This document shows, in pieces, positions 1 through 11,200 of a DNA stretch of 64,000 nucleotides (position 1 is the stretch's first letter; the number at the start of each line of letters is the position of its first letter). The notes below the pieces were generated by a model that worked only from the letters and a program-made list of their open reading frames with translations, did not search any database and was not told the DNA's origin. The position numbers and the translations under genes are program-made. The stretch comes from Psococerastis gibbosa (lineage: Eukaryota; Arthropoda; Insecta; Psocodea; Psocidae). The stretch spans positions 30,245,019 through 30,309,018 of the forward strand of contig OZ020491.1 in assembly GCA_963971405.1 (NCBI GenBank), read 5' to 3'.

Positions 1-1
1 C

Positions 2-365
2 AAGTGCTTTACTGATGGCTCTAGGCTAGGAAGTACACAACCAAGAACAGGCCTTGGAGTCTTTGGTCCTGGGGTTAAATATCTGGAGTCTCTTAGGGAG
101 ACAACTATAGTCTTGCATATTCTGCAATGAAGGTGCGGAGGACCTGCGATGCGATGCGATGCAATCGCACAAAGAAGAGCAGCATGCTCGGGAAGCTTGC
201 AGCTACATGTAAAAGACCTACCACTTCTGAATCCCCTCAAGATCCTGGCTCTCCTGAGGGAGATAGGCCTTGAGAAAGTGATGTAGAAGTGATGTATAGA
301 TACTTTGTTGTAGGGGGCACAATAGGCCAATAGGCTTGAGTGCACACAGGTAACACCTGTACCCC
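2..365 (+). mobile_element. LINE relic: RNase H start and C-terminal end
   Basis: The first 125 bases read as the start of a LINE-type RNase H domain (FTDGS followed by GLGVFGPG), ending in a stop. After a frame break, about 205-275 reads LLNPLKILALLREIGL, which resembles the extreme C-terminus of Jockey/CR1-group ORF2 proteins. The middle of the RNase H domain is missing, so this is an internally deleted dead copy. Its 5' part lies outside the window. Family assignment is by protein resemblance only. Confidence 0.5.
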
Positions 366-794
366 AATTAAAAAAAAAAAAACAATTGCACATTTTGCTA
401 TTCGTTGAATCACTGTAGAGCATGGAACATTTGAACGTTCTAGCCAGCACATTTAAACATTTTCAGGTGAAATTTCTCTAACTCCTTGCTAGATTTTTAA
501 GCTTACAATAGATACACGTACAGAAATACAGAATAGCAATGAAGGGAAAACTTAAAAACGTAAGTGTCACCAACTTAAAGGAAGTAAAACTTAATAAAAC
601 TATACTTGTATAAAACGTAGTTTACAGCAAGTCTACAATTGACTACCACTTAAACTTGAATCAATTTCACTACTAACGCAATGTTAAACGCCCCTTGAGG
701 GGAAATATAAAATTATTTAAAACCCACAAAGTCCTGTAACAAAGGGAAGTGACACTTGGTCAAAATATTCTCCCGCCAAATTAATGTTTTTTAA
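366..794. other. AT-rich intergenic stretch, nothing recognised
   Basis: It contains a short poly-A run near 369-380 and AT-rich sequence. I see no exon, repeat end or RNA gene. Confidence 0.4.
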
Positions 795-1034
795 GCCCTC
801 TTTATGGATATGATGATTTGTATCTGTACTTGGTTCATTCATACTTTCGCCTGTTTCATTGCGCCAATGGTAAGGTTGTCTCAGCTTGTCCATTATCACT
901 TGTAATCGGTGTAGGTTGACATCGAGGTGGTATACCAGTCTGTCAATGGCCAAAAATTGGACAAGGGTCCAATGGGCCACTTTAAATAGGCCTAGGTCCA
1001 TAAAAAGTCCTTCGGGACATTATTATTATTATGG
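795..1034 (+). mobile_element. 3' end of LINE family 1, (ATT)n tail
   Basis: This matches the 3' part of the minus-strand LINE at 22440-22985 and the piece at 38095-38265. Shared blocks include GTCTCAGCTTGTCCATTA, a tract matching the GGTGTAGGTTGACATCGAG segment, and the GGGCCACT and GGTCCATA motifs. It ends in an ATT repeat, the usual mark of a LINE 3' end. At 22.4-23.0 kb the same sequence lies directly downstream of a reverse-transcriptase C-terminus, which is why it is called a LINE 3' end. Confidence 0.6.
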
Positions 1035-1371
1035 AAATGGTGCTTTTCTAAGCTTAAAGACAAAAAATAACAAAAATTTAGAGTTTTAGAAAAACTTGTT
1101 ATAACAACCCGAATTAGTAAAACCCAAATAATCGTTAAGAAATTAACTTTGTCTAAGAAACCCACTTGTGTTATTTTTTGTTTATTAAAATGAAATACCA
1201 CGAAGTCACGAGTAATCTAATTATTTATAAGCTTAAAGACAACAATAATAATGATGATTATAGTATATAGAAGAGATGAGACGTTCGCTTGCCTACATTC
1301 TCAACATTCTACATATTTTCTAATAATTTCGAAATGTAAGAAGAATGCTCCACTGTTTTGAAAATTATGAA
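1035..1371. other. AT-rich intergenic stretch
   Basis: A short internal repeat is visible (AAGCTTAAAGACAA near 1049 and again near 1229). Otherwise nothing is recognised. Confidence 0.35.
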
Positions 1372-1500
1372 AGCAGCGAGTGGTTCAGCGGTTAAGCACG
1401 ACGCCACGGTTAGGGACAGATCATGGGTTCGAATCCCGCCAAGCCCAGTTTTTTCCATCCTCTAATTTCGGTCATTATGTATACACATCTATTAAAATTC
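1372..1500 (+). mobile_element. tRNA-derived SINE, family A
   Basis: The head has polymerase III promoter boxes: an A-box-like AGTGGTTCAGCGG and a B box GGTTCGAATCC. It is followed by CGCCAAGCCCAG and a non-tRNA body. Related heads occur at 58742-58800 (minus) and 58982-59062 (plus). The repetition and the missing cloverleaf pairing make it a SINE, not a tRNA gene. Confidence 0.6.
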
Positions 1501-1661
1501 TTATTTTATTTCAAAATTCTACCTATACAGTTTAATATTTATTAGTATTTTTACAATTCAAAAACAATTATCATGTATTCCAATAATTTATTTTTTGAAT
1601 TTCCCGCGCATATTTTAACACCGTCTCGTGATATCTTACTAATAAATAAATAAATAAATAA

Positions 1662-1712
1662 TTAAGGACTTTTTGTTGTTTCTATTACTAAGCCAACTTA
1701 GCGGAGTTAGGG
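1662..1712 (-). mobile_element. SINE family B, 3' fragment
   Basis: It carries the family B 3' signature (complement of CTAACTCCGCTAAGTTGGCT plus the AATAGAAACAAAAAGTCC tail). The tRNA-like head is missing. Confidence 0.6.
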
Positions 1713-1910
1713 CTGTGTGGTAATATGTATAATGTAATGTAAAATACTCTACGGTAGGCCTATATGTATAACTAATGTGGTATTAAAAAATAAACTCCAT
1801 TATTATCTTTTTTAATACCCCGCGGTATTATTTGAATCCCAAATCGCCATAAGAGGGCTGCCGGAGAGTTGGAAAAAGGAAGACACGGAAAAAGGATTAA
1901 ATTAAATTAA

Positions 1911-2078
1911 ATAAGGACTTTTTATTGTTTCTATTACTAAGCCAACCTAGCGGAGTTAGGGCTATAAAGCCCTCTCTTACACTAAACTAGGAAAGCCCGG
2001 GACCGCCTTATTTACATGCCCTCCGAAGCATGGCCAGAAAATGTAGCCAGTGTGGGATTCGAACCCGAGTCCATTTTA
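1911..2078 (-). mobile_element. SINE family B, nearly full length
   Basis: Family B runs from a tRNA-like head with B box GGTTCGAGTCCCAC, through CCATGCTTCGGAGGGCATGT and a TAGCCCTAACTCCGCTAGG block, to an A-rich end with AGTCCTTATT. This copy has the body, tail and most of the head, in reverse orientation. The head is cut at the B box. Confidence 0.7.
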
Positions 2079-2079
2079 T

Positions 2080-2141
2080 TGTGTTATTGTTCGCCAATTG
2101 TGTTGTGCAATAAAGTCGCTATTCATTCATTCATTCATTCA
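2080..2141 (+). mobile_element. LINE 3' tail with (ATTC)n
   Basis: The sequence TTGTGCAATAAAGTCGCT is followed by five ATTC units. A similar tail (TTGCAATAAAGTCG then ATTC units) occurs at 35860-35945. An AATAAA signal followed by a short tandem tail is typical of LINE 3' ends. Confidence 0.45.
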
Positions 2142-2387
2142 TTTTTTCAAGTCTCTGATAATAATTATGTCCTCTCTCTTTTTTACAGGACTCTATAGTT
2201 ACGGATAGTACTTGCGTGCAACCGTGACTTTAACTTTTAAGCGATGCTTCATTAAGAATTATTTACAGAAAAGAGACATACAGTATGTACAGCTCAACTC
2301 TATTAGCGAGATAGTGACGTCATTTGCTTCTGTATGATAAGCAGACTTAGATTGGAGTCACGCCATTACCGATTCATTCATTCGCGA

Positions 2388-2578
2388 CATGTAGTGTAGT
2401 GGTACGGACTTTGACTTTCACCCGAAAGGTTGTTTGTTCGAGTCCCACTCTTGCTGCATTTTCTGACCATAGCTTGGAGGGAATGTAAAGCAGGTGGTCC
2501 CCGGTCGTACTAGTGCTGATTGAAACGAAGTGCTTTATAGCCCTAAATCCGCTAGGTTGGCCAAGTACCTATTATAAA
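2388..2578 (+). mobile_element. SINE family B
   Basis: Full-length plus-strand copy. The head begins ACATGTAGTGTAGTGGTACG; the B box is GTTCGAGTCCCAC; the 3' block TAGCCCTAAATCCGCTAGG is intact. Confidence 0.75.
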
Positions 2579-2943
2579 ATATAAATATATATATACTGTA
2601 AATATATAATACATATAATATATATTTTATTATATTTGCCAATCTTTATATAATTTGCCATGTGTGACCTACTGTAAGACGAAAGGAAAGCCTTACAGGC
2701 TTAAAAAATTATAATTCACACGAAATATTGACTGCAGAGCCATAAATGAGAAGATATAAAGCAGAAGAAATGTTCCTCAACGTTTTGATGAGCCCTTACG
2801 CTGAGGTCCAGAAGACCTAATATGTTGCCAAATAGGCTATTTACTTATTCCTCATGTAAAAAATGTAAACAAAACCAATTTTGAATAGTACCTTCCATTG
2901 AAAATTATCTTGATTATATTTTTAATCCCAGGTTAAGATTTAA
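2579..2943. other. Intergenic stretch with a family I fragment
   Basis: Mostly AT-rich. At about 2868-2940 there is a short repeat (AACCAATTTTGAATAG ... TTTTAATCCCAG). It recurs in the loop of the element at 2971-3141, at 3865-3945, and in opposite orientation near 37205-37285. Confidence 0.4.
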
Positions 2944-3757
2944 AAAATCCCTTTCGACTGTGGCCGATCAGCAGCCTGATCGAGGCGATTATAATACCGG
3001 GGTTAATTAAATACCATAGGATTATAACTGTAAACAAACAAATTTTGAATAGCACTTTCCATTATAAAATTATCTTGTTTACATTTTTAATACCTGGGGA
3101 TTAAATAAATACCGGTATTATAATCGCCTCGATCAGGCTGCAGGAGTAGGGAGATTCGGCAGATCCTGCTTTTCCTCTACGCTACCTACGCTATGTATGT
3201 AATAACAAATAAAAAATACTTTCATTATTTTCCCGACCACAACATCAACACACAAAACACTCTTGTGTTCCAAATTTCGAACCACAATGCCGACTATGAA
3301 CTTTTATTTATCAAATTATTTTCACTTTGACTGGATGCCATCATAAAATGGTTGATTTGTCGTAAAAAGAGGTGATTATCATTATCGTAGGTTATAATAT
3401 ACGGACTTTCAGTCAGATTTTAATTCATTCCTCTGCTACCAATATTGACTGAGATATGAATTATACAAGGTTTCAATCGGCCGCAATCTTGTGACTAACT
3501 TGTGGATCTAGCGGTTAACGAACTCGATCAAGACATTTGTATGATCAATTTGTGTGCCAAGTTTCATCAAAATCGGATAGTATTTACGGAAGTTAGAGTG
3601 TTTCCTAAAATCGATATACAGTACATATATATATAACATTTTGAACGGAGGGTGGTTTTAGGCTCAGGGGGTCATGAAATGAAAAGTTGTGAAATTTTTT
3701 TCCGAAAGTCGAACATTGGTCGCCATCTCAATAGGTACGCGTAGATGAATCTCCCTA
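2944..3757 (+). mobile_element. Composite repeat E, copy 1 (with nested element J)
   Basis: Three copies of this repeat lie in the window (also 21410-22371 and, reversed, 51187-52122). The core (3147-3757) is bounded by inverted TAGGGAGATTC motifs. One end has a shared extension with CTGTGGCCGATCAG. It has no coding capacity, so it is probably a non-autonomous DNA transposon, superfamily unknown. In this copy the extension is separated from the core by a 30-bp-arm inverted repeat element, which must have inserted later. Confidence 0.6.
2971..3141. mobile_element. Inverted-repeat element J inside E copy 1
   Basis: Perfect 30-bp inverted arms (2971-3000 and 3112-3141) start GCAGCCTGATCGAGGCGATT and end in ACCGG; the loop is 111 bp. 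The arms recur almost back to back as the palindrome at 35398-35464. It interrupts repeat E, whose other copies are continuous here. Confidence 0.6.
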
Positions 3758-4349
3758 AAATCGCCATAGTAGGCCTGCTGGTTTGAACCGAATTAGCCTA
3801 ATTTGAACAATATATTTATGTTTGGGTGTACATAGTAGTATTAACATGTTATTCCTTGGGGTCAAAAATATAAACAAAACAATTTTGAATAGCACTATTG
3901 TAAAATTATCATGTTACACTTCTTAATCCCAGATTAAGATTTAAAAAAAAATGTATACATCACTGACAGGTAGTCAAACGGTTTTTACTTTTGTAACTTA
4001 TATTGTATTTATTCCAATATCTTATAGAACAATGCTATTGTGATATGTAGGCCTACGTAAAACCCTGAGTTCCTATGTCCTTGTGACCACAAAGTGTTAA
4101 TACAAACGTCTTATCTAAAAACTGTATACAATACAGTACCACTAACTTTTACCCAATTCCATATACATGGTATATTTGAACTTCCATTATCTTAGATTAA
4201 GTATGTTATTATTTTAGTAGTAGATCCTAAAGATAAAATCTAAGGAAGCAAAATAAAAATTTCTTTAAACATTAAAAACGAACATGTTTTACATATTTTA
4301 TAGTACAATATAAGCTGGTGCAGGTACACACTTAATTTATAAAAATACA
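3758..4349. other. AT-rich intergenic stretch
   Basis: It holds one family I fragment at about 3865-3945 (ACAAAACAATTTTGAATAG). Nothing else is recognised. Confidence 0.35.
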
Positions 4350-4357
4350 ACAGGAGA

Positions 4358-4527
4358 CAGTGGCGGATCCATAGAGGAGGTCACGGAGGTCATGAACCCC
4401 CAAAATGAGTACATTCATAAGATAGTAAAAATATCTTTTACAAAAACTATTTCTCGGAAGGGTGGGGGTATAGGCTGCACACCTACACATGTGACCCCCC
4501 ATAAATTTTCTGCTGGATCCGCCCCTG
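4358..4527. mobile_element. hAT-type miniature element, 170 bp
   Basis: Inverted ends CAGTGGCGGATCCA and CAGGGGCGGATCCA (read inward) are flanked by ACAGGAGA (4350-4357) and ACAGGAGT (4528-4535), a 7/8 match. CAG-starting ends plus an 8-bp target duplication are typical of the hAT superfamily. No coding capacity. Confidence 0.75.
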
Positions 4528-4774
4528 ACAGGAGTTATACAGTATGAGCCTAGAAACAGCACCTCTACAGAAAAGTGGTTATACAAAGAATAATTGAATT
4601 ATATATATTGAGCATATTCTTATTAAAAAGTTTTTGTTTTGGTTATAGTTTTAAAACATATCCGTCTGTCTGTCCTCCCTTGTTGTGGAAATGTTAAAAT
4701 ATAGTCCACTGGCTGTCTATAGTAATAGTGGAGAGCTCGGCAAACCGTACGGGCGGAAACAGTTCGATTCCCAG

Positions 4775-5199
4775 TAGTGATGTGCAAAATTGGTCTTGGT
4801 CTTGCTGTCTTGGTCTTGGTCTTGCGAAAAAGAAAGACCAAGACCAGAACCATTTTTCTACTCGCAAGACCAGGACCAAGACAGTATGAATAAGAACAAG
4901 ACTAATACCAAGACCGACTATGCAAGACCAAGACTAAATGCGCATAAGAAATAATATCTTAATTAACTTTTTTTAAATTCAAAGATAGTAAATTTAGGTT
5001 TAAGAATGTTTGTTGAATAAAAATAAAATGTTTACAAAATGTTTTTAAAGATGTTCGTTATGAAATTATTGCAAGACGAAGCCTAAAACCAAGACCACGA
5101 GAAGGTAAGCAAGACCAAGACCAAGACCGAGACCAGAGAGATTTGAGCTAGACCAAGATCAAGACTGTTCGAGTCTTGGTCTTGCTTTGCTCATCACTA
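4775..5199. mobile_element. hAT-type miniature element with GACCAAGAC repeats
   Basis: It starts TAGTGATGTGCAAA and ends with the inverse, TTTGCTCATCACTA. It is flanked by ATTCCCAG (4767-4774) and ACTCCCAG (5200-5207), 7/8 identical, the 8-bp duplication expected for hAT. Both halves are full of GCAAGACCAAGAC motifs, inverted on one side near the end, like the subterminal repeats hAT transposases bind. It lies in DNA with a B-box-like GTTCGATTCCC, so the target may have been a SINE. Confidence 0.75.
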
Positions 5200-5218
5200 A
5201 CTCCCAGATGTAGCCTTT

Positions 5219-5224
5219 TTTAAT
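5219..5224 (-). promoter_or_regulatory. Candidate polyadenylation signal of the tetraspanin gene
   Basis: ATTAAA on the minus strand, 57 bases after the tetraspanin stop codon. A good position, but a common hexamer in AT-rich DNA. Confidence 0.4.
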
Positions 5225-5280
5225 TGCTATCACGAGCGTCAATTTTCCTTGTACCTAGGTATAATAAAATATCCCTACGC

Positions 5281-8200
5281 CTATGCTACTTCTGACTCCT
5301 TTCGTATGCTTTTTGCAAGAAAACAGGCGAGAATAACTCCAGCAAGCTGAAACAAAGGAACCAAACATTAAGACTGAAACGCTACTTATTTTTACATGAA
5401 CTGCAACCGTCTTCTAGCTCTGGGGTTCTCAAAATGTGGTCCGCGGACCCCTGTTGGTGCCAGGAGATCCGCGGCGCAGTCCCCGTATACACTCAGAAAA
5501 CACTGAAACAAGCCCGAGTTAGTTACAAAATTTTCCTTTGCAGGAACGAGCAAATTTCGTACCAGGAACAAGTCTGCCGACTGGGCAAGGCACAGAAAAT
5601 TTGTTCCACGAATGAGAAAATCACGTTCCTGGAACTACGAAATAGTTGCAGAATCTTATTGGTGATCCTGTTCACGTAGTAAAAAATTCTCGTTGCCGGG
5701 ACAAGACTAGCCTATCTTGTTCAATCCTTCAGCAAGATGAGCTTGTTGCCTCTGGAACAAGATACTATTGATCCAGAAAGATCGCATCTTAAGACTTTCA
5801 ACAAGCCGTGCTTGTTCAATCCTTCAGCAAGATGAGCTTGTTGCGTCTGGAACAAGATACTATTGATCCAGAAAGATCGCATCTTAAGACTTTCAACAAG
5901 CCGTGCTTGTTCAATCCTTCAGCAAGATGAGCTTGTTGCCTCTGGAACAAGATACTATTGATCCAGAAAGATCGCATCTTAAGACTTTCAACAAGCCGTG
6001 CTTGTTCAATCCTTCAGCAAGATGAGCTTGTTGCGTCTGGAACAAGATACTATTGTTCCACAAGGATCTCTTCTAAGTCTTTCAACAAGCCGTGCCCTTG
6101 TTCAGCAAGCTTGTTGCGTCTCGATACTCTTGTTCCAGAAGAATCGCTAAGCCGCGCTACTTTAAATAAATCATTAAATAAGGAATTTTTTCTTCTATTA
6201 CTAAGCCAACCTAGCGGAGTTAGGGCTATAAAGCCCTCTCTTACACTCAACTAGGAAGGCTCGGGACCGCCTGCTTTACATGCCCTCCGAAGCATGGACA
6301 GAAAATTTAGGAAGTTTAGGACTCGAACCAACAACCTTTCAGGTGATAGTCAGAGTCCGTGCCACCACTCAACATGTCCTGACAACTATTGACTACTTTC
6401 AAGGGGGGGGGGGGTCAGCAGGCAGGTTCAGTGGATTGTAACATTAAAAAACATATTATTTTTTAATTCCCACTGTAAACCCATTGTTATCTAGTGTAAG
6501 TTCATTTTATTTGGGGGGGGGGGGGAGGAATATGTCAAAATTCACTCAAAACGACTAACGCCTTTCAAAGTATTAGTTTGGGAAAGGTCGGTAAGGCTAC
6601 GTAGGAACTTACTTCAATAAAGGCTATCCCTATGCCGACGCCAACTATGACTACCAGTCCGTCTCTGACTGTCATTTTCAGCTTGTCGTAGCAGCCTTCT
6701 TTGTATCTAGCTTTGCTTGCCGCGCATTTCTCTTCGGAAACTTGGGAAGGCTTGTCAGCGGCAGGTGGTTCGGCAAGAGGGCAGCAGGAGGCTGGAACGT
6801 ACTCACTCAAGACATCCTTCCAGTCGTCTAGACTATCTATTCCACAGCATTCGAACTGCAATGGAAGCAATAGTCAGAAATTAATTAAAATAGCTGACAG
6901 AAGGGCTGAGGGCTGAGAACATCCTGGTTGCAATTTGCGAACCCTGAGGCAATGTTTTGGTACGAGCACGACTTCCTTTTGTAGGACCGTAGTCTCCAAA
7001 GTCCCAATTCCCATGATGAACGCCAATCTGAGCTAGAAGGAAATTAAGAGTGTTTTTTTCAACATTTTTCAGCATTTCTGCTGTAAGCAACCCTGTCGGC
7101 CTGGAGGGGGAGCGGTGGCGGATGCCCGAGGGGGCCTGGCCCCCCCCCAGCAGTTTCTCCGGCCCCTCCGTGGCCCCCCCACTTTTCAGATATTTTACAT
7201 GTTGTTAAATTGGAGAATTATTGAACCGTATACCTACTCCCAATGAAAAATGTTTCGTTTTTTCATTGCCCCCCCCCCCCAGATAAAAGTCATGCCCCCC
7301 ATGGCCCCCCGCCTTAAATTTTCTAGCGCCGCCACTGAAGGGCAGACACCTTCACCATGGGGAGAAGGGGAGTTGACTGACCTCCTGATTCAGAACCACT
7401 TGGGGAACTTACTAAAGTCACACGATTAAGTCAGAGGTGACCAGGAGTCGACACGTACTCAGCAGACTAGCTAGTATAGTCTCAGCACGTTATCTGTCCC
7501 TCGAAGTACCCCTGCTAACACTGTACACACGGCCAAGTTTGCTCCAGTTTGGAACAATCTCTATTCCGGTTGATTCAACATGGGATGGTCATTGGCAAGG
7601 AACAAGATCGAAGATGCGATGCAGTACAATTTTGGGCACTACCCCTTGATTTTGAGACGGTAGTAAGAAATGTTTAGAAGTTAACACACAGGGAGCGCTT
7701 TAGTACCCTCGCGCCAAATTTTCATTGTTAACTAACATTGTTAACTAACATTTTCATAGTTTTGAGATAAACGCATCTAAAGTTTTATCGTTCGGGATTT
7801 TTAGCTTTAACTATATATTCCGCATTGTTTTAGGCTTATTTGTAGGCTTTTTTTATTTTATTTTTTTAGATCTATTCACGTTTTACCTTTTTATTATTAT
7901 AAGCGGTAAAAATGCGAAAAAAGTGTACTTGACACGTTCATTGACTGAAATAAATGATTTTCGCCTAATCAACGCGAAGTAGGTGTTGCATGCAATTATA
8001 AAAAGATAGGACCCTTGGCTTAGTGACATTTTTTTTTTTTTTGTATTATTAGCTATTACAACAATTATTAAGGTAATAGGCATTAATTATTTCGTAATAA
8101 AATGATTTAAAAATATTGGCATCCCTCTATAAACTGGTTTGGGGTGAATTTGTTCGAATAATAGGCCTGAAATATTGGGGTTTTTCGCATATTGATAGCA

Positions 8201-11200
8201 GTAACATTTAGATTTTACAAGCGAAAAATACAATTGCACAGAAGCAATGGCGTAGCCAAGGAGGGGCAGAGGTGGTCCCCAACCTCATAAAAGGGGGGGG
8301 AGGAACTTGTCCCCCCGCGAGAATTTTTTCGAAAAATAGAGCCGAAATAGTGGGGTTTTGCGCAAAGAATATAGCTGCTGTCCAAAGGGAGGAGGGGGGC
8401 AATTGCCCGCAGTGCCCGTCGCTGCGCCCGCCTCTGAGGGGGGGGGGGGGGGGTAAAACAGCAAATTTTTCAGATATTTATTTAAAAAAATCCCCCGGGG
8501 TGACCTCGGTTCCCATGATTCCAGTTTTGTTAATAAAGTTATTGTCTGCAAAATCAAACTTTTTTGCAGACTAACTATTTCAGGCCTATCTTTTAAAAAA
8601 CATTCCCCGGGGTAGCCCCCGGGACCCCTTGTTAGCTGTAAAATTCTTCACATGTAAATATAAATATAGGGCCTAACTGCTTTCAAATTGCGTAAATTCC
8701 CCTATTTTGGGCCTATTCTCTTTCAAAATAATTCCCCCGCCCCCCCCCCATTCTTAGGTCTACTAGGTCTGCAGTAGGTCTACTATTCTTCGGCTGTAAA
8801 ACCTAAGCATTATCAGAATACGTTACAAGACGTATATACATCAAAATGTGTAAGTAAAACTCCGCAATTTCAGGCCGATTTATTTGAAACCCCCCCCCCC
8901 TCAGGTGGGGTAACGAAGGTCATACCCCTAATTAGAAGATGCGTATGTCCATGATGACTTTCCACTTTTTCTACTATTTTTTCGGGGGGGGGGGGGGAGC
9001 GCCAAACGAAACACCACCCCATTCGAAAATCTATCGTAAATGGGCAAACTTTATGTATGGATGTTGCATGAAAACTTAATTGGACCTCACGGTCCAAAAA
9101 AAAAAAAATTCGGGCTACTTGGCACACAAGGGGGTCCGGGGGTCTCTCCCGGTTGACATTTTTTGACAAATTGGCGTGAAATATTGGGGTTGAACGCATA
9201 TTGATAGCAGTAACATTTAAATTTTACCGGCGATGAATACAATTGCACACAATTCGATAAAAATTTCAACTTAATCGTAAAATGACATCACTCAATTTCG
9301 TGTCTAATAACCTGGGAGATCTTCTGGGCCATTTTCCAAAACCGGGAGATTATGGCCACCCGACAACATTCACCCGGGAGCCGGGAGATTGGGCTGAAAA
9401 CCGGGAGATATGATAGGCTTACCATTGCTTACCTGCTGTAAACAATGGCTACGCTTCGCAAACTGCTCAAATAAAACCGATGAAGGTACGCACATTGGCA
9501 CCTTCTTTCACGCGTAAATGCACTTGCAACCAGTGTATATGACTAGATAAATGATCTATGGGATTATGGCGCGTTTATTCATTCTACTTCTATCTTTTCA
9601 ATGCACATAGCACATTCATTGACTCTAAGTAACACTGTTCCCGATTTTTCTGCAGCTTGATAATAGTGCCATGATACAGAACGTCTCTTAACACCTTCAT
9701 TTATGCAATAATCAGAAAATCGAAAATTTGGTTGTTAACACCTACATCCACTCGTGTGTTCAATTATTTAGGTACTTACGTCCATTTGTACTTCTGCCCA
9801 TGCTTCTCTGACGGCTTTCTCTTCATTATATGATTTTAAGGAGCTCTTTAGCTTTCCGTTGAGGTCATGGGTAATGGAGTCTTTGTACACGGCTGCGACG
9901 ATGCCGATGGATAGTTGTGCAATAAAGATGATGAGCAGAACCACGGCAAACTGAAAAAATATATTATAATATATTTACACGGAGGCGTAGCTACAACCAG
10001 GAAAAGCCGCGCTCCAAAATTTCAAAAAAAAAACCTTATTGCGCGCAATAACTACAAAACTTCCTTTTAATTTAATTAATTTTTCGTTAAAAAGGGGCGG
10101 CAGTACCCCAACAGTCACTGGGCGACAAAATCTAAACACTGCGGGCGACGTAAATTCGTCCAGTTTGTATATTATTTTATGCTCTGTTTGATGGGGCTTT
10201 TGACCCCGTTCTGTTAAATCTCACCCTGTAATAAGGAAGTTCCTAGTTTACCAATAAAACATTAAAGAACATTTGCATATTTAATCCATTGCTGACCGCC
10301 CTTGCGTGTTACCGAAACCAGACTAGCCTCAATACGATATAGCTGACCCAGTAATATTTCCATCCAGTGAAATGGGTCGAAAAACTGGAGCGAACATGGA
10401 ATTAATAATAACGCTTGCTGGGTCTGTTAGTAATTTTGTGGTTAACTGCTAGAGATAAGACAGCCCACTATGCTATCCCATAGTGTGTGCGTACTTGTTA
10501 TCAATGGGCCGTAAGCGAAGTATTGTTCTAAATAGGTTCCAGAAGGTTTCCTGGATATGAGGGATTTCTTATCGTTTAACTGAGTTCCACATGTAGTAGG
10601 AAATAATATTATAGTCGCTTAAAATATTACTATTTCTAACTGTGATAATACCCCTTTTGCATGCATCGCGAATAGAGGGCAAAACGCAGGGTGTAGGGGG
10701 TGTTGGTGCCCCAGGCATTATAATTTATAGAAATGGGGGCAACTTAGTCCCTACAATGAGTGGCAGTAAAACATTATTTTTAAAAATTAGCATGCGCGGT
10801 ATTTTGCCCACTTCTCCACAGTGGCGGATCCAGATTTTTATTTAAATAAGGACTTTTTATTTTTTTCTATTACCAAGCCAACCTCGCGGAGTTAGGGCTA
10901 TAAAGCCCTCTCTTACACTCAACTAGGATGACCCGGGACCACCTTAATTGAGGGGGGTCATGACGGAAATTGGCGCCCTTTGCCAACAAAGTTCAACCGG
11001 TTTTTTTATTGCCTAATTTTTGTTATCGTTAATATATTGGATAATATATTTTTAATAATATATATATATAATAATGTTATTTATAACTCCTGGTTACGGG
11101 CACTAACCCTATACTCACCGATATAAGCATGCAGTAGTTTTCTTTAATGGCGCCACAGCAACCCAAAAAGGCGGTGACGAAAATGAAACTTCCAACCACT

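Noticed and set aside
1372-1450. A tRNA gene, suggested by A and B boxes.
   Set aside because: The same head recurs with a non-tRNA body, and no cloverleaf with a paired acceptor stem could be formed. It is a SINE. The same applies to all family B heads.
5703-6150. A CRISPR-like array.
   Set aside because: The whole 95-bp unit is repeated without unique spacers, in an animal intron. It is a simple tandem repeat.
6881-7090. A minus-strand frame of 69 codons that could be an extra tetraspanin exon.
   Set aside because: The tetraspanin exons already join in phase without it, and the plus strand reads as a LINE C-terminus shared with other copies.
8208-8574. Pro- or Gly-rich proteins near poly-G tracts.
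   Set aside because: Composition follows the G/C runs of hAT-like repeats; no start context or conservation.
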